A stretch of DNA of 64,000 bases. Origin: Clostridiaceae bacterium. Its GTDB lineage: Bacteria; Bacillota; Clostridia; Lachnospirales; Lachnospiraceae. Below, one piece after another: positions 26,944-35,968 of this stretch; the stretch's first letter is position 1; every line of letters begins with the position of its first letter. Under the pieces are notes generated by a model that was given only the letters and a program-made list of their open reading frames with translations, searched no databases and had not been told where the DNA came from. Position numbers and translations under genes: made by a program. Where the stretch lies: the NCBI GenBank assembly GCA_910575795.1, contig CAJTGE010000013.1, positions 62,001-126,000 of the forward strand. The letters are read 5' to 3'.

Positions 26944-27225
26944 TAAGTTTCAACAAACTGTCAAAAAGCTGTGAAGGCGTCAGTAAGGCTTTACGTTTCT
27001 TACAGAGAGAGGGGATCACCGGCTGAAAGTCTCTTCAAGTTCAGGTAAAGCGCGAATTTCCCGCCGGAGCTGCATGGCTGAACACGGATCTGCGTATCCA
27101 GTAGGCTGTGACGGATCGTACACGTTACGTATAAGAAGAGCGCCTGTCCTTACGGGGCAGGAATCAGGGTGGTACCACGAGACAGACGTCCCGTCCCTTG
27201 CGAAGCAGGGGGACGGGATTTTTTT
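26944..27225 (+). promoter_or_regulatory. T-box leader, Phe specifier TTC
   Basis: AGGGTGGTACCACG (27166-27179) is the T-box sequence, followed by an intrinsic terminator. The Stem I tip is AGAGA/TCTCT around CACCGGCTGAAAG. The specifier side reads GCGAATTTCCCGCCGGAGC; the triplet 6 nt before GAGC is TTC (27058-27060), a Phe codon, as expected before pheS-pheT. Uncharged tRNA-Phe would stabilise the antiterminator and raise PheRS expression. Confidence 0.9.
27189..27225 (+). terminator. T-box regulated intrinsic terminator before pheS
   Basis: TCCCGTCCC (27189-27197) pairs with GGGGACGGGA (27209-27218), followed by a seven-T run. Confidence 0.88.
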
Positions 27226-27333
27226 ATGCGCAGGGGTGCGTAAGGAACTTAGCAGCTTTGCTGCAGGCGCCCCGCGCGCGGGCAGGGGAAGATGGCTCTT
27301 CCCTGCCCGATTGCACAGGCTCGTGCAGAGGAA
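27226..27333 (+). repeat. Post-terminator leader element, copy 2 (pheS)
   Basis: It starts ATGCGCAGGGGTGCGTAAGG directly after the U-run, as in the aspS leader, and includes GGCAGGGGAAGA with TCTTCCCTGCC, a strong hairpin. It ends with TTGCACAGGC and GCAGAGGAAA about 45 bp before pheS. Confidence 0.7.
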
Positions 27334-27376
27334 AGATGCCGCCCCCAAACCATATTTTGCCGAATAAGGAGAAACC

Positions 27377-28396
27377 ATGAAAGAGCAGTTGGAAAGAATC
27401 AGAGAAGAAGCGTTAAAACAGATTGAGGCTTCCGACGCGCTGGAGAAACTCAATGAGATCCGCGTCGCGTATCTTGGAAAAAAGGGCGAGCTGACCAGCG
27501 TGTTAAAGAGCATGAAAAACGTAGCCCCCGAGGATCGGCCCAGGGTTGGCCAGATGGTAAACGACGCGCGAGCGGCGATTGAAGCGCGCTTAGAGGAGAC
27601 AAGGCTTGCCCTTGCCAGACGGGCAAGGCAGGAGCAGTTAAAGCGGGAGGTGATTGACGTCACGCTTCCGGCAAAGAAAAGCCGCGTGGGGCACAGCCAT
27701 CCGAATACGATTGCCTTAAAAGAGGTGGAGCGCATCTTTGTGGGCATGGGCTATGAGGTGGTGGAAGGGCCTGAGATCGAGTATGATCTCTATAATTTTG
27801 AAAAATTAAACATTCCGGCCAACCATCCGGCCAAGGACGAGCAGGATACATTTTACATTAATAAAGACATTGTGCTGCGCACCCAGACCTCCCCGGTGCA
27901 GGCGCGCGTCATGGAGCAGGGGAAGCTCCCGATCCGCATGATCGCCCCGGGGCGCGTGTTCCGCTCCGACGAGGTGGACGCCACGCATTCCCCGTCCTTC
28001 CACCAGGTAGAGGGACTGGTGATTGACAAATGCATCACATTTTCCGATTTAAAGGGAACCCTCGCGGAGTTTGCAAGGGAGATGTTCGGGGAGGATACGC
28101 GGGTAAAATTCCGTCCGCATCATTTCCCCTTCACAGAGCCCAGCGCGGAGATGGATGTGAGCTGCTTTAAATGCGGCGGAAAGGGCTGCCGCTTCTGCAA
28201 AGGCTCCGGCTGGATCGAGATACTGGGCTGCGGCATGGTGCATCCCCATGTCCTGGAAATGTGCGGCATTGATCCGGAAAGCTACTCCGGCTTTGCCTTC
28301 GGCGTCGGCCTTGAGCGCATCGCCCTGCTGAAATATGAGATCGACGATATGAGGCTGCTGTACGAGAATGATATACGGTTTTTAACGCAGTTTTAG
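27377..28396 (+). CDS. pheS: Phenylalanyl-tRNA synthetase alpha subunit
   Basis: A 339-residue class II catalytic subunit. An N-terminal coiled coil (residues 1-85) binds tRNA. Motif 2 is GRVFRSDEVDATHSPSFHQVEGL and motif 3 is SGFAFGVGLERIALLKY. A Cys-rich segment CFKCGGKGCRFCKGSGW replaces a usual loop; this is common in clostridial PheS. The ATG at 27377 follows AAGGAGAAACC. It is controlled by the Phe T-box and is followed by pheT after about 110 bp. Confidence 0.96.
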   Translation: MKEQLERIREEALKQIEASDALEKLNEIRVAYLGKKGELTSVLKSMKNVAPEDRPRVGQMVNDARAAIEARLEETRLALARRARQEQLKREVIDVTLPAKKSRVGHSHPNTIALKEVERIFVGMGYEVVEGPEIEYDLYNFEKLNIPANHPAKDEQDTFYINKDIVLRTQTSPVQARVMEQGKLPIRMIAPGRVFRSDEVDATHSPSFHQVEGLVIDKCITFSDLKGTLAEFAREMFGEDTRVKFRPHHFPFTEPSAEMDVSCFKCGGKGCRFCKGSGWIEILGCGMVHPHVLEMCGIDPESYSGFAFGVGLERIALLKYEIDDMRLLYENDIRFLTQF

Positions 28397-28504
28397 AGCT
28401 GCTGCAAAAGAAATGGAATGATACGGCAACACAGCGCCCGGAGCCGTTTACAGGCCCGGACGGCTGGAGAACCGTGCAAAAAGGCGAAAAGGAGCTATTT
28501 TATT

Positions 28505-30925
28505 ATGAATACAGCATTATCATGGATCAAAGCATATGTCCCTGATTTGGATGTCACGCCCGAGGAATATACGGATGCGATGACGCTGACCGGGACAAAG
28601 GTAGAGGGCTGCGAGCGCCTGGACAAAAATCTGGAACGCATCGTGGCCGGCCGGATCGAGCGCATCGAGCGCCATCCCGACGCGGATAAGCTGATCGTCT
28701 GCCAGGTGGACATCGGAAATGAGACGGTTCAGATCGTGACCGGCGCGCCCAATGTGAAGGAAGGGGACATGGTCCCGGTGGTCTTAGACGGAGGCCGGGT
28801 CGCCGGAGGGCATGACGGAGGCCCGCTCCCGGAAGAGGGCGTAAAGATTAAGAAAGGGAAGCTCAGAGGCGTGGAATCGTGCGGCATGATGTGTTCCATT
28901 GAGGAGCTGGGAAGCAGCCGCGAGATGTATCCCGACGCCCCGGAATCGGGCATCTACATCCTGCCGGAAACGGCCCGCCCCGGGGAGGATGCCATAGCGC
29001 TTCTGGGCCTTCACGACACGGTGTTTGAGTATGAGATCACATCCAACCGCGTGGACTGCTACAGCGTGATCGGCATCGCCAGGGAGGCGGCCGCCACCTT
29101 TGGCAAGGCGTTTCACCCGCCGGTTGTCACAAAGACCGGCAACAGCGAGGATATCCACAGCTATTTGAAGGTAAGCGTCGAGGATCCGGCGCTGTGCCCG
29201 CGCTACTGCGCGAGAATGGTCAAGAACATCCGGCTTGCCCCGTCCCCGTCGTGGATGCAGCGCCGCCTGGCAGCCAGCGGGATCCGTCCCATCAACAATA
29301 TCGTTGACATCACAAACTATGTGATGGAGGAATACGGCCAGCCTATGCATGCATTTGACTATGACACCTTAAGCGGCCATGAGATTATCGTTAAACGCGC
29401 AAAAGACGGCGACGCCTTCCAGACCCTGGACGGCCAGGAGCGCCGCTTAGACAGCCGCGTCCTGATGATCAACGACGGCGAAAAGGAGGTCGGTATCGCC
29501 GGCATCATGGGCGGGGAGAATTCCAAAATTACGGATGACGTAAAGACCATGGTATTTGAGAGCGCCTGCTTTGACGGCACGAATATCCGCCTTTCCGCCA
29601 AACGGCTGGGACTGCGCACCGACGCCTCCGGGAAATACGAAAAGGGGCTGGATCCCAACACGGCGGAAGAGGCCGTGAACCGCGCCTGCCAGCTCATCGA
29701 GGAGCTCGGCGCAGGGGAGGTTGTGGGCGGCATGATCGACATCTATCCCGTAAAGCGCCAGGGAAAACGCGTTCCCTTTGAGCCGGAGAAGATCAACCGC
29801 CTTCTGGGCATTGAGATTGACGCGGATACCATGCTCGGCTATTTTAAGCGCGTGGATCTGGACTATGACGCCGCCGCAAATGAAATCATCGTGCCGAGCT
29901 GGAGACAGGATGTCTGCCGCATGGCCGATCTGGCGGAGGAAGCCGCCCGTTTCTATGGCTATGACCGGATTCCGACAACCCTGCCCTCCGGAGAGGCGAC
30001 GACCGGGAAGCTCTCCTTTAAAATGCGGATCGAAGAGATCGCCAGGGAGATTGCCGAGTTCTGCGGCTTCTCCCAGAGCATGACGTATTCCTTTGAGAGC
30101 CCCAGGGTATTTGACCGTCTGCTTCTGGAAAAGGATGACATCCTGCGCAGGGCGATCCCCATCTCAAATCCTCTGGGCGAGGATTTCAGCGTCATGCGCA
30201 CCCTGCCGCTAAACGGCATGCTGACTTCCCTGTCCACGAACTACAACCGCCGGAACCGGGATGTGCGGCTTTATGAGATGGCGACTGTATATCTCCCGCA
30301 GGAGCTTCCCCTTACAAAACTGCCCGACGAGCGCGTCCAGTTCACGCTCGGTATGTACGGGGAGGGGGATTTTTACACCATGAAGGGCGTGGCCGAGGAA
30401 TTCTTCGAGCGGGCCGGGATGAGGAAAAAGCCGCATTATAACCCGGACGCGGGAAAACCGTTTCTCCACCCGGGCCGCCAGGCGGAGATTCTCTATGGAA
30501 AAAAAGCCGTAGGCTATCTGGGCGAGCTGCACCCGGATGTGGCAGATGCCTATAAGATCGGGGAGCGCGCGTATATCGCCGTGATCGATATACCGGCTGT
30601 TTTGGAATTTGCGACCTTTGATTATAAGTATGCCGGACTTGCCAAATATCCGCCGGTGACCAGGGATCTGAGCATGGTGGTGAAAAAAGAGGTTTTGGCC
30701 GGGCAGATCGAGGACGTCCTGGAACAGAGGGGCGGGGCGCTGCTGGAGAGCTATAAGCTGTTTGATATATATGAAGGAAGCCAGATCACGGCGGGATTTA
30801 AATCGGTTGCTTATTCGCTTACGTTCCGGGCGAAGGATCATACGCTGGAGGAGAAGGAAGTGGGTGCGGTGATGAAGAAGATTTTGAATGGGCTGCAGGG
30901 GCTGGGGATTGAGCTGAGGGCGTAA
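28505..30925 (+). CDS. pheT: Phenylalanyl-tRNA synthetase beta subunit
   Basis: An 806-residue protein of normal length. It has an N-terminal tRNA-binding OB domain (about 40-150), the B3/B4 editing domain (about 205-400), a B5 domain, the catalytic-like core and the C-terminal anticodon-binding FDX-ACB domain (KYPPVTRDLSMVV, about 715-806). It completes the alpha2-beta2 enzyme and hydrolyses Tyr-tRNA-Phe. The ATG at 28505 follows AAAAGGAG; the frame runs back to 28418 without a site. Confidence 0.96.
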   Translation: MNTALSWIKAYVPDLDVTPEEYTDAMTLTGTKVEGCERLDKNLERIVAGRIERIERHPDADKLIVCQVDIGNETVQIVTGAPNVKEGDMVPVVLDGGRVAGGHDGGPLPEEGVKIKKGKLRGVESCGMMCSIEELGSSREMYPDAPESGIYILPETARPGEDAIALLGLHDTVFEYEITSNRVDCYSVIGIAREAAATFGKAFHPPVVTKTGNSEDIHSYLKVSVEDPALCPRYCARMVKNIRLAPSPSWMQRRLAASGIRPINNIVDITNYVMEEYGQPMHAFDYDTLSGHEIIVKRAKDGDAFQTLDGQERRLDSRVLMINDGEKEVGIAGIMGGENSKITDDVKTMVFESACFDGTNIRLSAKRLGLRTDASGKYEKGLDPNTAEEAVNRACQLIEELGAGEVVGGMIDIYPVKRQGKRVPFEPEKINRLLGIEIDADTMLGYFKRVDLDYDAAANEIIVPSWRQDVCRMADLAEEAARFYGYDRIPTTLPSGEATTGKLSFKMRIEEIAREIAEFCGFSQSMTYSFESPRVFDRLLLEKDDILRRAIPISNPLGEDFSVMRTLPLNGMLTSLSTNYNRRNRDVRLYEMATVYLPQELPLTKLPDERVQFTLGMYGEGDFYTMKGVAEEFFERAGMRKKPHYNPDAGKPFLHPGRQAEILYGKKAVGYLGELHPDVADAYKIGERAYIAVIDIPAVLEFATFDYKYAGLAKYPPVTRDLSMVVKKEVLAGQIEDVLEQRGGALLESYKLFDIYEGSQITAGFKSVAYSLTFRAKDHTLEEKEVGAVMKKILNGLQGLGIELRA

Positions 30926-30974
30926 AGAAAGTATTTTAGTGGCTCCCTGGCTGGAGTATAGATGCGAGGGGGCC

Positions 30975-31128
30975 GCCAGAGCCATTATCTATATCCAACG
31001 AAACCGCGCTTCCGCTCGGAGAAAAGCGCAGCGGTACCAGTACAGCCCTGCGTATACAGCTCGAAAAGACCTCGCTAAGTACCGGCGGTTTTCTACGCGT
31101 TTCTTTAGATATAGATAATGGCTCTGGC
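30975..31128 (+). repeat. Palindromic element family 2, copy A
   Basis: The outer arms are a perfect 21-bp inverted repeat: 30975-30995 (GCCAGAGCCATTATCTATATC, given by position for its last base) and 31108-31128. The inner core contains GAAACCGC paired with GCGGTTTTC, and the conserved GAGAAAAGCGCAGCGG and AGCTCGAAAAGACC. The whole folds as one long hairpin, 50 bp after pheT. The core matches 31746-31883 in reverse orientation, while the arms do not. Confidence 0.85.
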
Positions 31129-31375
31129 TGCGTTATTGGCTGCCTTTAGGGAAGGATGGGCGAATGTTTATGACAGGATTGAAAAAATTGTAACAAACGA
31201 GCCCATGATAATTCCTCCCTTTTAGAATAATAATGTACTCTCGGAATCTCGCTGCGCCTGATTTTGCGAGTATATAATCGTGTATCCCTGACAATGGGAG
31301 TATAAATTTATACTGCAAATGCAGGCATATATTTTAAAATGTAATATAGATATCGGAACTTAAAGGGATAGTTGT
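31129..31375 (+). other. Low-G+C intergenic region with a 16-bp perfect palindrome
   Basis: Composition drops sharply after the palindromic element. AGTATAAATTTATACT (31299-31314) is a perfect palindrome 62 bp before the next gene and could be an operator. TATATAAT at 31270-31277 is a possible -10. Nothing coding is seen. Confidence 0.4.
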
Positions 31376-31636
31376 ATGATGGATATAGATAATGAATTAC
31401 TAAATAATTTGGATAAATTGCATACGACAAAGCTAGGCGTGGAACGCATTAAAAGAAATCTGTCCTTAGATATAGATACAAGTGATGTTGTTGATTGGTG
31501 CAAAACTAAAATCAGTTCTGTCAATGCCATTATTTCAAGAAATGGAAAAAATTGCTATGTAAACGTGGATAATTGTATTATAACGATCAATGTATATAGT
31601 TATACGATTATAACGGCACATAAGGAAAAGAAATGA
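31376..31636 (+). CDS. Small DUF3781-like protein, probably acquired
   Basis: An 86-residue protein with the segments ELLNNLDKLHTTKLGVERIKRNL and CYVNVDNCIITINVYSYTIITAHK, which I associate with the DUF3781 family; function unknown. ATG codons at 31376 and 31379 follow AAAGGGA. Codon use and base composition are far more A+T-rich than any neighbour, and the gene lies between two oppositely oriented palindromic elements. That context suggests horizontal acquisition. No membrane segment or signal peptide. Confidence 0.65.
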   Translation: MMDIDNELLNNLDKLHTTKLGVERIKRNLSLDIDTSDVVDWCKTKISSVNAIISRNGKNCYVNVDNCIITINVYSYTIITAHKEKK

Positions 31637-31745
31637 AATTGCCTAATCAATATAAAATGTTATAATATTCGCTAAAATTTGGAAAATGTGCAATGAGAAC
31701 ACTTCCCCAAAAAGGAGTTATAATTTAAGGCTTACCATCTATACA

Positions 31746-31883
31746 GCCGGAAGCAGGCGATATATCCGTAAGAAACCCATAGAAAACCGCCGGCGCTTAG
31801 CAAGGTCTTTTCGAGCTTAGCGTCCGCTGCGCTTTTCTCTGACCGAGAGCGCGGTTTCGTCGGATATATCGCCTGCTTCCGGC
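31746..31883 (-). repeat. Palindromic element family 2, copy B (reverse orientation)
   Basis: The outer arms are a perfect 23-bp inverted repeat (31746-31768 and 31861-31883), rich in GGAAGCAGGCGATATATCC. They differ from the arms of copy A apart from the inner TATCC. Read on the minus strand, the core (ACGAAACCGCGCT, GAGAAAAGCGCAGCGG, AGCTCGAAAAGACC, GGCGGTTTTCTA) follows copy A closely, without A's roughly 20-bp insert. It lies 120 bp before eno. Confidence 0.85.
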
Positions 31884-32000
31884 GTCCCTTCCGCGGCTTT
31901 TCCAGCCAGCAACTTTCCCCCACCGCCTATCCGCGCGAATAAACTAAAAAGAATCGAAGATACTGATACTGTCGAATACAATTCCAAGGAGGCAGACATC

Positions 32001-33290
32001 ATGTATAAAGATTTCGAGATTATCGGCGTAAAGGGCCGGGAGATCCTGGATTCGCGGGGAAATCCGACGGTTGAGGCGGAGGTGACGCTGGAGAACGGCG
32101 CGACCGGGCGGGCGGCTGTTCCGTCCGGCGCTTCGACCGGGAAATTTGAGGCGGTGGAGCTCAGGGACGGGGACGCGCTGCGCTACCATGGCCAGGGCGT
32201 TAAAAAGGCCGTGGATCACATCGGAACCGTCCTGGGCGAGGCGGTTTTGTTTGAAAACGCGCTGGAGCAGCAGACAATTGACCGTCTGATGCGGAATGCG
32301 GACGGGACGGAAAATAAAGGAAAGCTGGGGGCAAACGCGATACTTGGCGTATCAATGGCTGTGGCAAGGGCGGCCGCGGCGGGCCTTGGGATCCCGCTGT
32401 ACCGCTACCTGGGAGGAATCGGGGCCAGCCGCCTGCCGGTTCCGATGATGAATATTTTAAACGGAGGAAGGCATGCGGACAATACGGTGGATCTGCAGGA
32501 ATTTATGATTATGCCTACCGGGGCCTGCTGCTTTAGCGAGGGTCTGCGGATGTGCGCGGAGATCTACCACACCCTGAAAAAGGTCTTAAACGAACGGAAT
32601 TTGAGCACAGCCGTCGGGGACGAGGGCGGCTTTGCGCCGGATCTTAAAAATTCAGAGGAAGTTTTGGAAACCATTGTAAGGGCTGTGGAACAGAGCGGAT
32701 ACCGCCCCGGGGAGGACATAAAGATCGCGATGGACGCCGCTTCCAGCGAGCTCTACGACGAGGCAAGCGGGCTTTATCTGTTTCCGGGAGAGAGTAAAAT
32801 GAGCGGGACGCGGGTGGCCCGCACGGCCGGAGAAATGGTGGATTACTATAAACGCCTGATTCAGAAGTTCCCGATCTGCTCCATTGAGGACGGCCTTCAG
32901 GAGGAGGACTGGGAGGGCTGGCGTCTGATGACAAAGGAGCTCGGTGCGACGGTGCAGCTCGTGGGAGACGATCTGTTTGTGACCAATACAAAGCGTTTGA
33001 AGCGCGGGATCGATGAGGGAGCGGCGAACTCGATTCTTATAAAGGTCAACCAGATCGGCACGCTGACCGAGAGCTTTGAAGCCATTGAGATGGCAAAAAG
33101 GGCGGGCTATACTACCGTGATTTCACACCGCTCCGGCGAAACCGAGGACTCCATCATCGCCGATATCGCCGTTGCCGTCAATTCCGGCCAGATCAAGACC
33201 GGGGCCCCCTGCCGGTCGGATCGGGTGGCAAAGTATAACCAGCTTTTGCGCATTGAAGAACAGATTTCCGGATATTTTCACAAAAAGTAG
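32001..33290 (+). CDS. eno: Enolase
   Basis: A 429-residue glycolytic enolase that converts 2-phosphoglycerate to PEP. It starts [22 protein letters not shown]; it has [10 protein letters not shown], the metal ligands in [14 protein letters not shown] and VGDDLFVTN, and the signature [14 protein letters not shown] followed by [10 protein letters not shown]. The ATG at 32001 follows CAAGGAGG. It is followed at 57 bp by secG. The upstream 360 bp hold only palindrome copy B and no clear promoter. Confidence 0.97.
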   Translation: MYKDFEIIGVKGREILDSRGNPTVEAEVTLENGATGRAAVPSGASTGKFEAVELRDGDALRYHGQGVKKAVDHIGTVLGEAVLFENALEQQTIDRLMRNADGTENKGKLGANAILGVSMAVARAAAAGLGIPLYRYLGGIGASRLPVPMMNILNGGRHADNTVDLQEFMIMPTGACCFSEGLRMCAEIYHTLKKVLNERNLSTAVGDEGGFAPDLKNSEEVLETIVRAVEQSGYRPGEDIKIAMDAASSELYDEASGLYLFPGESKMSGTRVARTAGEMVDYYKRLIQKFPICSIEDGLQEEDWEGWRLMTKELGATVQLVGDDLFVTNTKRLKRGIDEGAANSILIKVNQIGTLTESFEAIEMAKRAGYTTVISHRSGETEDSIIADIAVAVNSGQIKTGAPCRSDRVAKYNQLLRIEEQISGYFHKK

Positions 33291-33347
33291 TTGTACAGAA
33301 AGCCAAAGTATGGTATGATACCTTTGTTTAACTACAGGAGGTGTGAT

Positions 33348-33584
33348 ATGATTCGGGGAATCCTTACGGTATTATTTGTTATAATCTGTATATTTTTATC
33401 CGCTGTGATTCTGCTTCAGGAGGGAAAATCTGCGGGCTTAAGCGGCTCCATCGGCGGTATCGCGGACAGCTACTGGGGAAAGAACAAGAGCCGTTCCATG
33501 GAGGGAAAGCTTGAGAAGCTGACCAAATATGCGGCCATCCTCTGGCTTGTCCTTGCGTTCATATTAAATCTGAAGGTTATTTGA
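33348..33584 (+). CDS. secG: Preprotein translocase subunit SecG
   Basis: A 78-residue membrane protein with two hydrophobic helices (about 4-23 and 56-76) around the conserved loop LLQEGKSAGLSGSIGG. It is the accessory subunit of the SecYEG channel. The ATG at 33348 follows CAGGAGGTGTG. As in many Firmicutes it precedes rnr and smpB. A terminator follows its stop within 10 bp. Confidence 0.93.
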   Translation: MIRGILTVLFVIICIFLSAVILLQEGKSAGLSGSIGGIADSYWGKNKSRSMEGKLEKLTKYAAILWLVLAFILNLKVI

Positions 33585-33589
33585 TTCGG

Positions 33590-33618
33590 ACACTCCTGGA
33601 AACGGGAGTGTTCTTTTT
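33590..33618 (+). terminator. Intrinsic terminator after secG
   Basis: ACACTCC (33590-33596) pairs with GGAGTGT (33605-33611) around TGGAAACG, followed by TCTTTTT. It separates secG from rnr, at least in part. Confidence 0.85.
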
Positions 33619-33750
33619 ATGCACACGGGCGCCCGGAAGAACTATATCAGCCCAGAGGAACTATGTCAGCCAGAAGCTGACGGGCGCCCGGCGCGCAGGC
33701 AGAGGAAGATGCGCCTTCCCCTGCCCGGTTGTACAGTCCCGCAAAGGAAA
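33619..33750 (+). repeat. Post-terminator leader element, copy 3 (rnr)
   Basis: It starts ATGCACACGGGCGCCCGG after the secG terminator U-run. It contains GGCAGAGGAAG with CTTCCCCTGCC, the same hairpin as copies 1 and 2 with changed but still pairing bases, and ends CGGTTGTACAGTCCCGC and AAAGGAAAA. Here the terminator is not a T-box, so the element goes with terminators in general. Confidence 0.65.
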
Positions 33751-33781
33751 ACCAATTTTGTATAAGAGGAGTTTAAAAAAT

Positions 33782-35947
33782 TTGAAAAAAACAGAGCAGG
33801 CCAATGAGCCTATCCGGGAGCCGCAAGAGCAGGAACGCCGGCGCGCGATGCTGCTGGAGCTTGTAAATGATCCGTCGTATGCGCCGATGAAGCTGAAAGA
33901 GCTGGCCGCGCTTTTGGAGGTTCCAAGGGAACTTAGGGGCGATTTGAAGGCGGCGGTGGACGCGCTTGTGGAAGAGGGCAGGCTTGGCATATCGGCCAAG
34001 GGACGGATCGGGAAGCCGGAGAGCTTTGCGCTGATCGGGATATTTTCGGGCCATCCGAAGGGCTTTGGCTTTGTCGCAGCCGAGGGGCGCGAAACGGATA
34101 TTTTTATTCCGGAGGATAAGATCCGGGGGGCGCTTCACGGCGACCGCGTGCAGGTCGTTGTAGAAGAGGAGGCAGCCGGAAAGCGGGCCGAGGGGCGCGT
34201 TGTGCGTATCTTGAAGCGCGCAAATGAGACGGTTGTGGGCGTATACGAAAAGAGCCGGAACTTTGGCTTCGTGATTCCCGATAATCCAAAGCTTTCCACA
34301 GATATCTTTATCCCGCAGGGCTGCGACGCAGGCGCAGTGACGGGCCATAAGGTGACGGTTCGGATCCGTGAATTTCCCGCGGAGCGGGGGAAAAAGCCGG
34401 AGGGCGTTGTGACCGGGATCCTGGGGCATATGGATGACCCGGGCGTGGATATCCTGTCCCTGATCCGGGCGTACGGCCTTCCTGAGGAATTTCCGGACGC
34501 GGCGGAGGAAGAGATAAAGGGCATCCCTTCAGAGGTGCGTGAGGAAGAAACAAAAGGCCGGATGGACCTGCGCGGGCTTTTGACAGTCACGATTGACGGC
34601 GAGGAGGCCAAGGATCTCGACGATGCCATTACCCTGGAGAAAACGGACAGGGGATGGCGGCTCGGGGTGCACATCGCGGACGTCGCACATTATGTAAAGG
34701 AGAACAGCCCGCTGGATGAAGAAGCTTTAAAGCGGGGAACCAGCATTTATCTGACAGACCGCGTGATTCCCATGCTGCCGCACCGGCTTTCCAACGGGAT
34801 CTGTTCCTTAAATCAGGGGGAAGACCGCCTTGCTTTAAGCTGCCTGATCGAGGTGGACGAAAAGGGGGCGGCGATGGGCCACGAGATCGCGGAAACGGTG
34901 ATCCGGGTGGACCGGCGCATGACGTATACGGCCGTTGAGGCGATCGTTACGGCCCGCGATCCGGCGCTTTGTGAGGAATACGCGGAATGTATTTCCCTGT
35001 TTGATCATATGAAAGAGCTGGCGGCGCTTCTTCGGGAGCGGCGGATGAGCCGGGGATCCATTGATTTCGATTTTCCGGAAAGCCGGATTATCCTCGATGA
35101 GACGGGCCGCCCGCTGGAGATACGGCCCCGCGAGCGCAACACGGCCACCCGCATCATAGAGGAATTCATGCTTCTGGCAAATGAAACCGTGGCGGAGGAT
35201 TATTTCTGGCAGGAAGTTCCCTTCCTGTACCGCATCCACGAGAAGCCTGAGACAGAGAAGATGAAACGCCTGGCCACGTTTATCCACAACTTTGGCTGTT
35301 CGATCCGCATGCCGGGCGGCGAGGCGCATCCCAAAGAGGTACAGAAGCTTTTAAGCCGGATCGAAGGCAGGCCGGAGGAGGCGCTGATCGGCCGTCTTAC
35401 GCTGCGCTCCATGAGGCAGGCCAAATATACGACGCAGAATATCGGCCATTTCGGCCTGGCGGCAAGGTATTATACGCATTTTACCTCCCCGATCCGCCGC
35501 TATCCGGATCTCCAGATCCACCGGATTATCAAGGAAAGCCTGCGCGGCGGCTTAGATGAAGCGCGCCTCGCGCACTATACGGATCTTCTGCCCGGGGTGG
35601 CGGCCGCCTGCTCTTCGCTTGAGAGGCGCGCGGAGGAGGCGGAGCGGGAGACGGATAAGCTGAAAAAAGTGCAATATATGGAGCAGTACATCGGAGAGGA
35701 ATTCGACGGTGTGATCTCCGGCGTCGTGGGCTGGGGCTTTTACGTGGAGCTTGCCAATACGGTCGAGGGGCTGGTGCGCATCCAGGAGCTGAAGGATGAT
35801 TACTACCGGTTCGACGAGGCCCATTATGAGCTGATCGGCGACCTTCACCGGAACACATATAAACTGGGACAGACGATCCGCGTCCGGGTCGCGGGCTGCG
35901 ACCGGGTGGCGAAGACCATTGATTTCATCCCGGTGAAACCCACATAA
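33782..35947 (+). CDS. rnr: Ribonuclease R
   Basis: A 721-residue processive 3'-5' exoribonuclease. Order: N-terminal helix-turn-helix-like part, cold-shock OB domains (GHPKGFGFVAAEGRETDIFIPEDK, SRNFGFVIPDN), the RNB catalytic domain with the acidic site TIDGEEAKDLDDAITLE, FTSPIRRYPDLQIHR, and a C-terminal S1 domain. It degrades structured RNA and works with the smpB-dependent tmRNA pathway; smpB follows. The best start is TTG at 33782, 10 nt after AAGAGGAG. The frame is open back to 33581 through the leader repeat, so a longer product cannot be excluded. Confidence 0.93.
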   Translation: MKKTEQANEPIREPQEQERRRAMLLELVNDPSYAPMKLKELAALLEVPRELRGDLKAAVDALVEEGRLGISAKGRIGKPESFALIGIFSGHPKGFGFVAAEGRETDIFIPEDKIRGALHGDRVQVVVEEEAAGKRAEGRVVRILKRANETVVGVYEKSRNFGFVIPDNPKLSTDIFIPQGCDAGAVTGHKVTVRIREFPAERGKKPEGVVTGILGHMDDPGVDILSLIRAYGLPEEFPDAAEEEIKGIPSEVREEETKGRMDLRGLLTVTIDGEEAKDLDDAITLEKTDRGWRLGVHIADVAHYVKENSPLDEEALKRGTSIYLTDRVIPMLPHRLSNGICSLNQGEDRLALSCLIEVDEKGAAMGHEIAETVIRVDRRMTYTAVEAIVTARDPALCEEYAECISLFDHMKELAALLRERRMSRGSIDFDFPESRIILDETGRPLEIRPRERNTATRIIEEFMLLANETVAEDYFWQEVPFLYRIHEKPETEKMKRLATFIHNFGCSIRMPGGEAHPKEVQKLLSRIEGRPEEALIGRLTLRSMRQAKYTTQNIGHFGLAARYYTHFTSPIRRYPDLQIHRIIKESLRGGLDEARLAHYTDLLPGVAAACSSLERRAEEAERETDKLKKVQYMEQYIGEEFDGVISGVVGWGFYVELANTVEGLVRIQELKDDYYRFDEAHYELIGDLHRNTYKLGQTIRVRVAGCDRVAKTIDFIPVKPT

Positions 35948-35968
35948 AAACAGGACAGGAGCAGGGAA

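Noticed and set aside
27074..27367. Open frame through the Phe T-box and leader element (also 21662-21859) with similar peptides.
   Set aside because: It crosses the T-box, terminator and hairpin; similarity between copies follows from the DNA repeat, and no ribosome binding site is present.
31229..31246. 16-nt identity ATGTACTCTCGGAATC shared with 48117-48132.
   Set aside because: One match of this length between two places in 64 kb is not far from chance, and flanks do not match.
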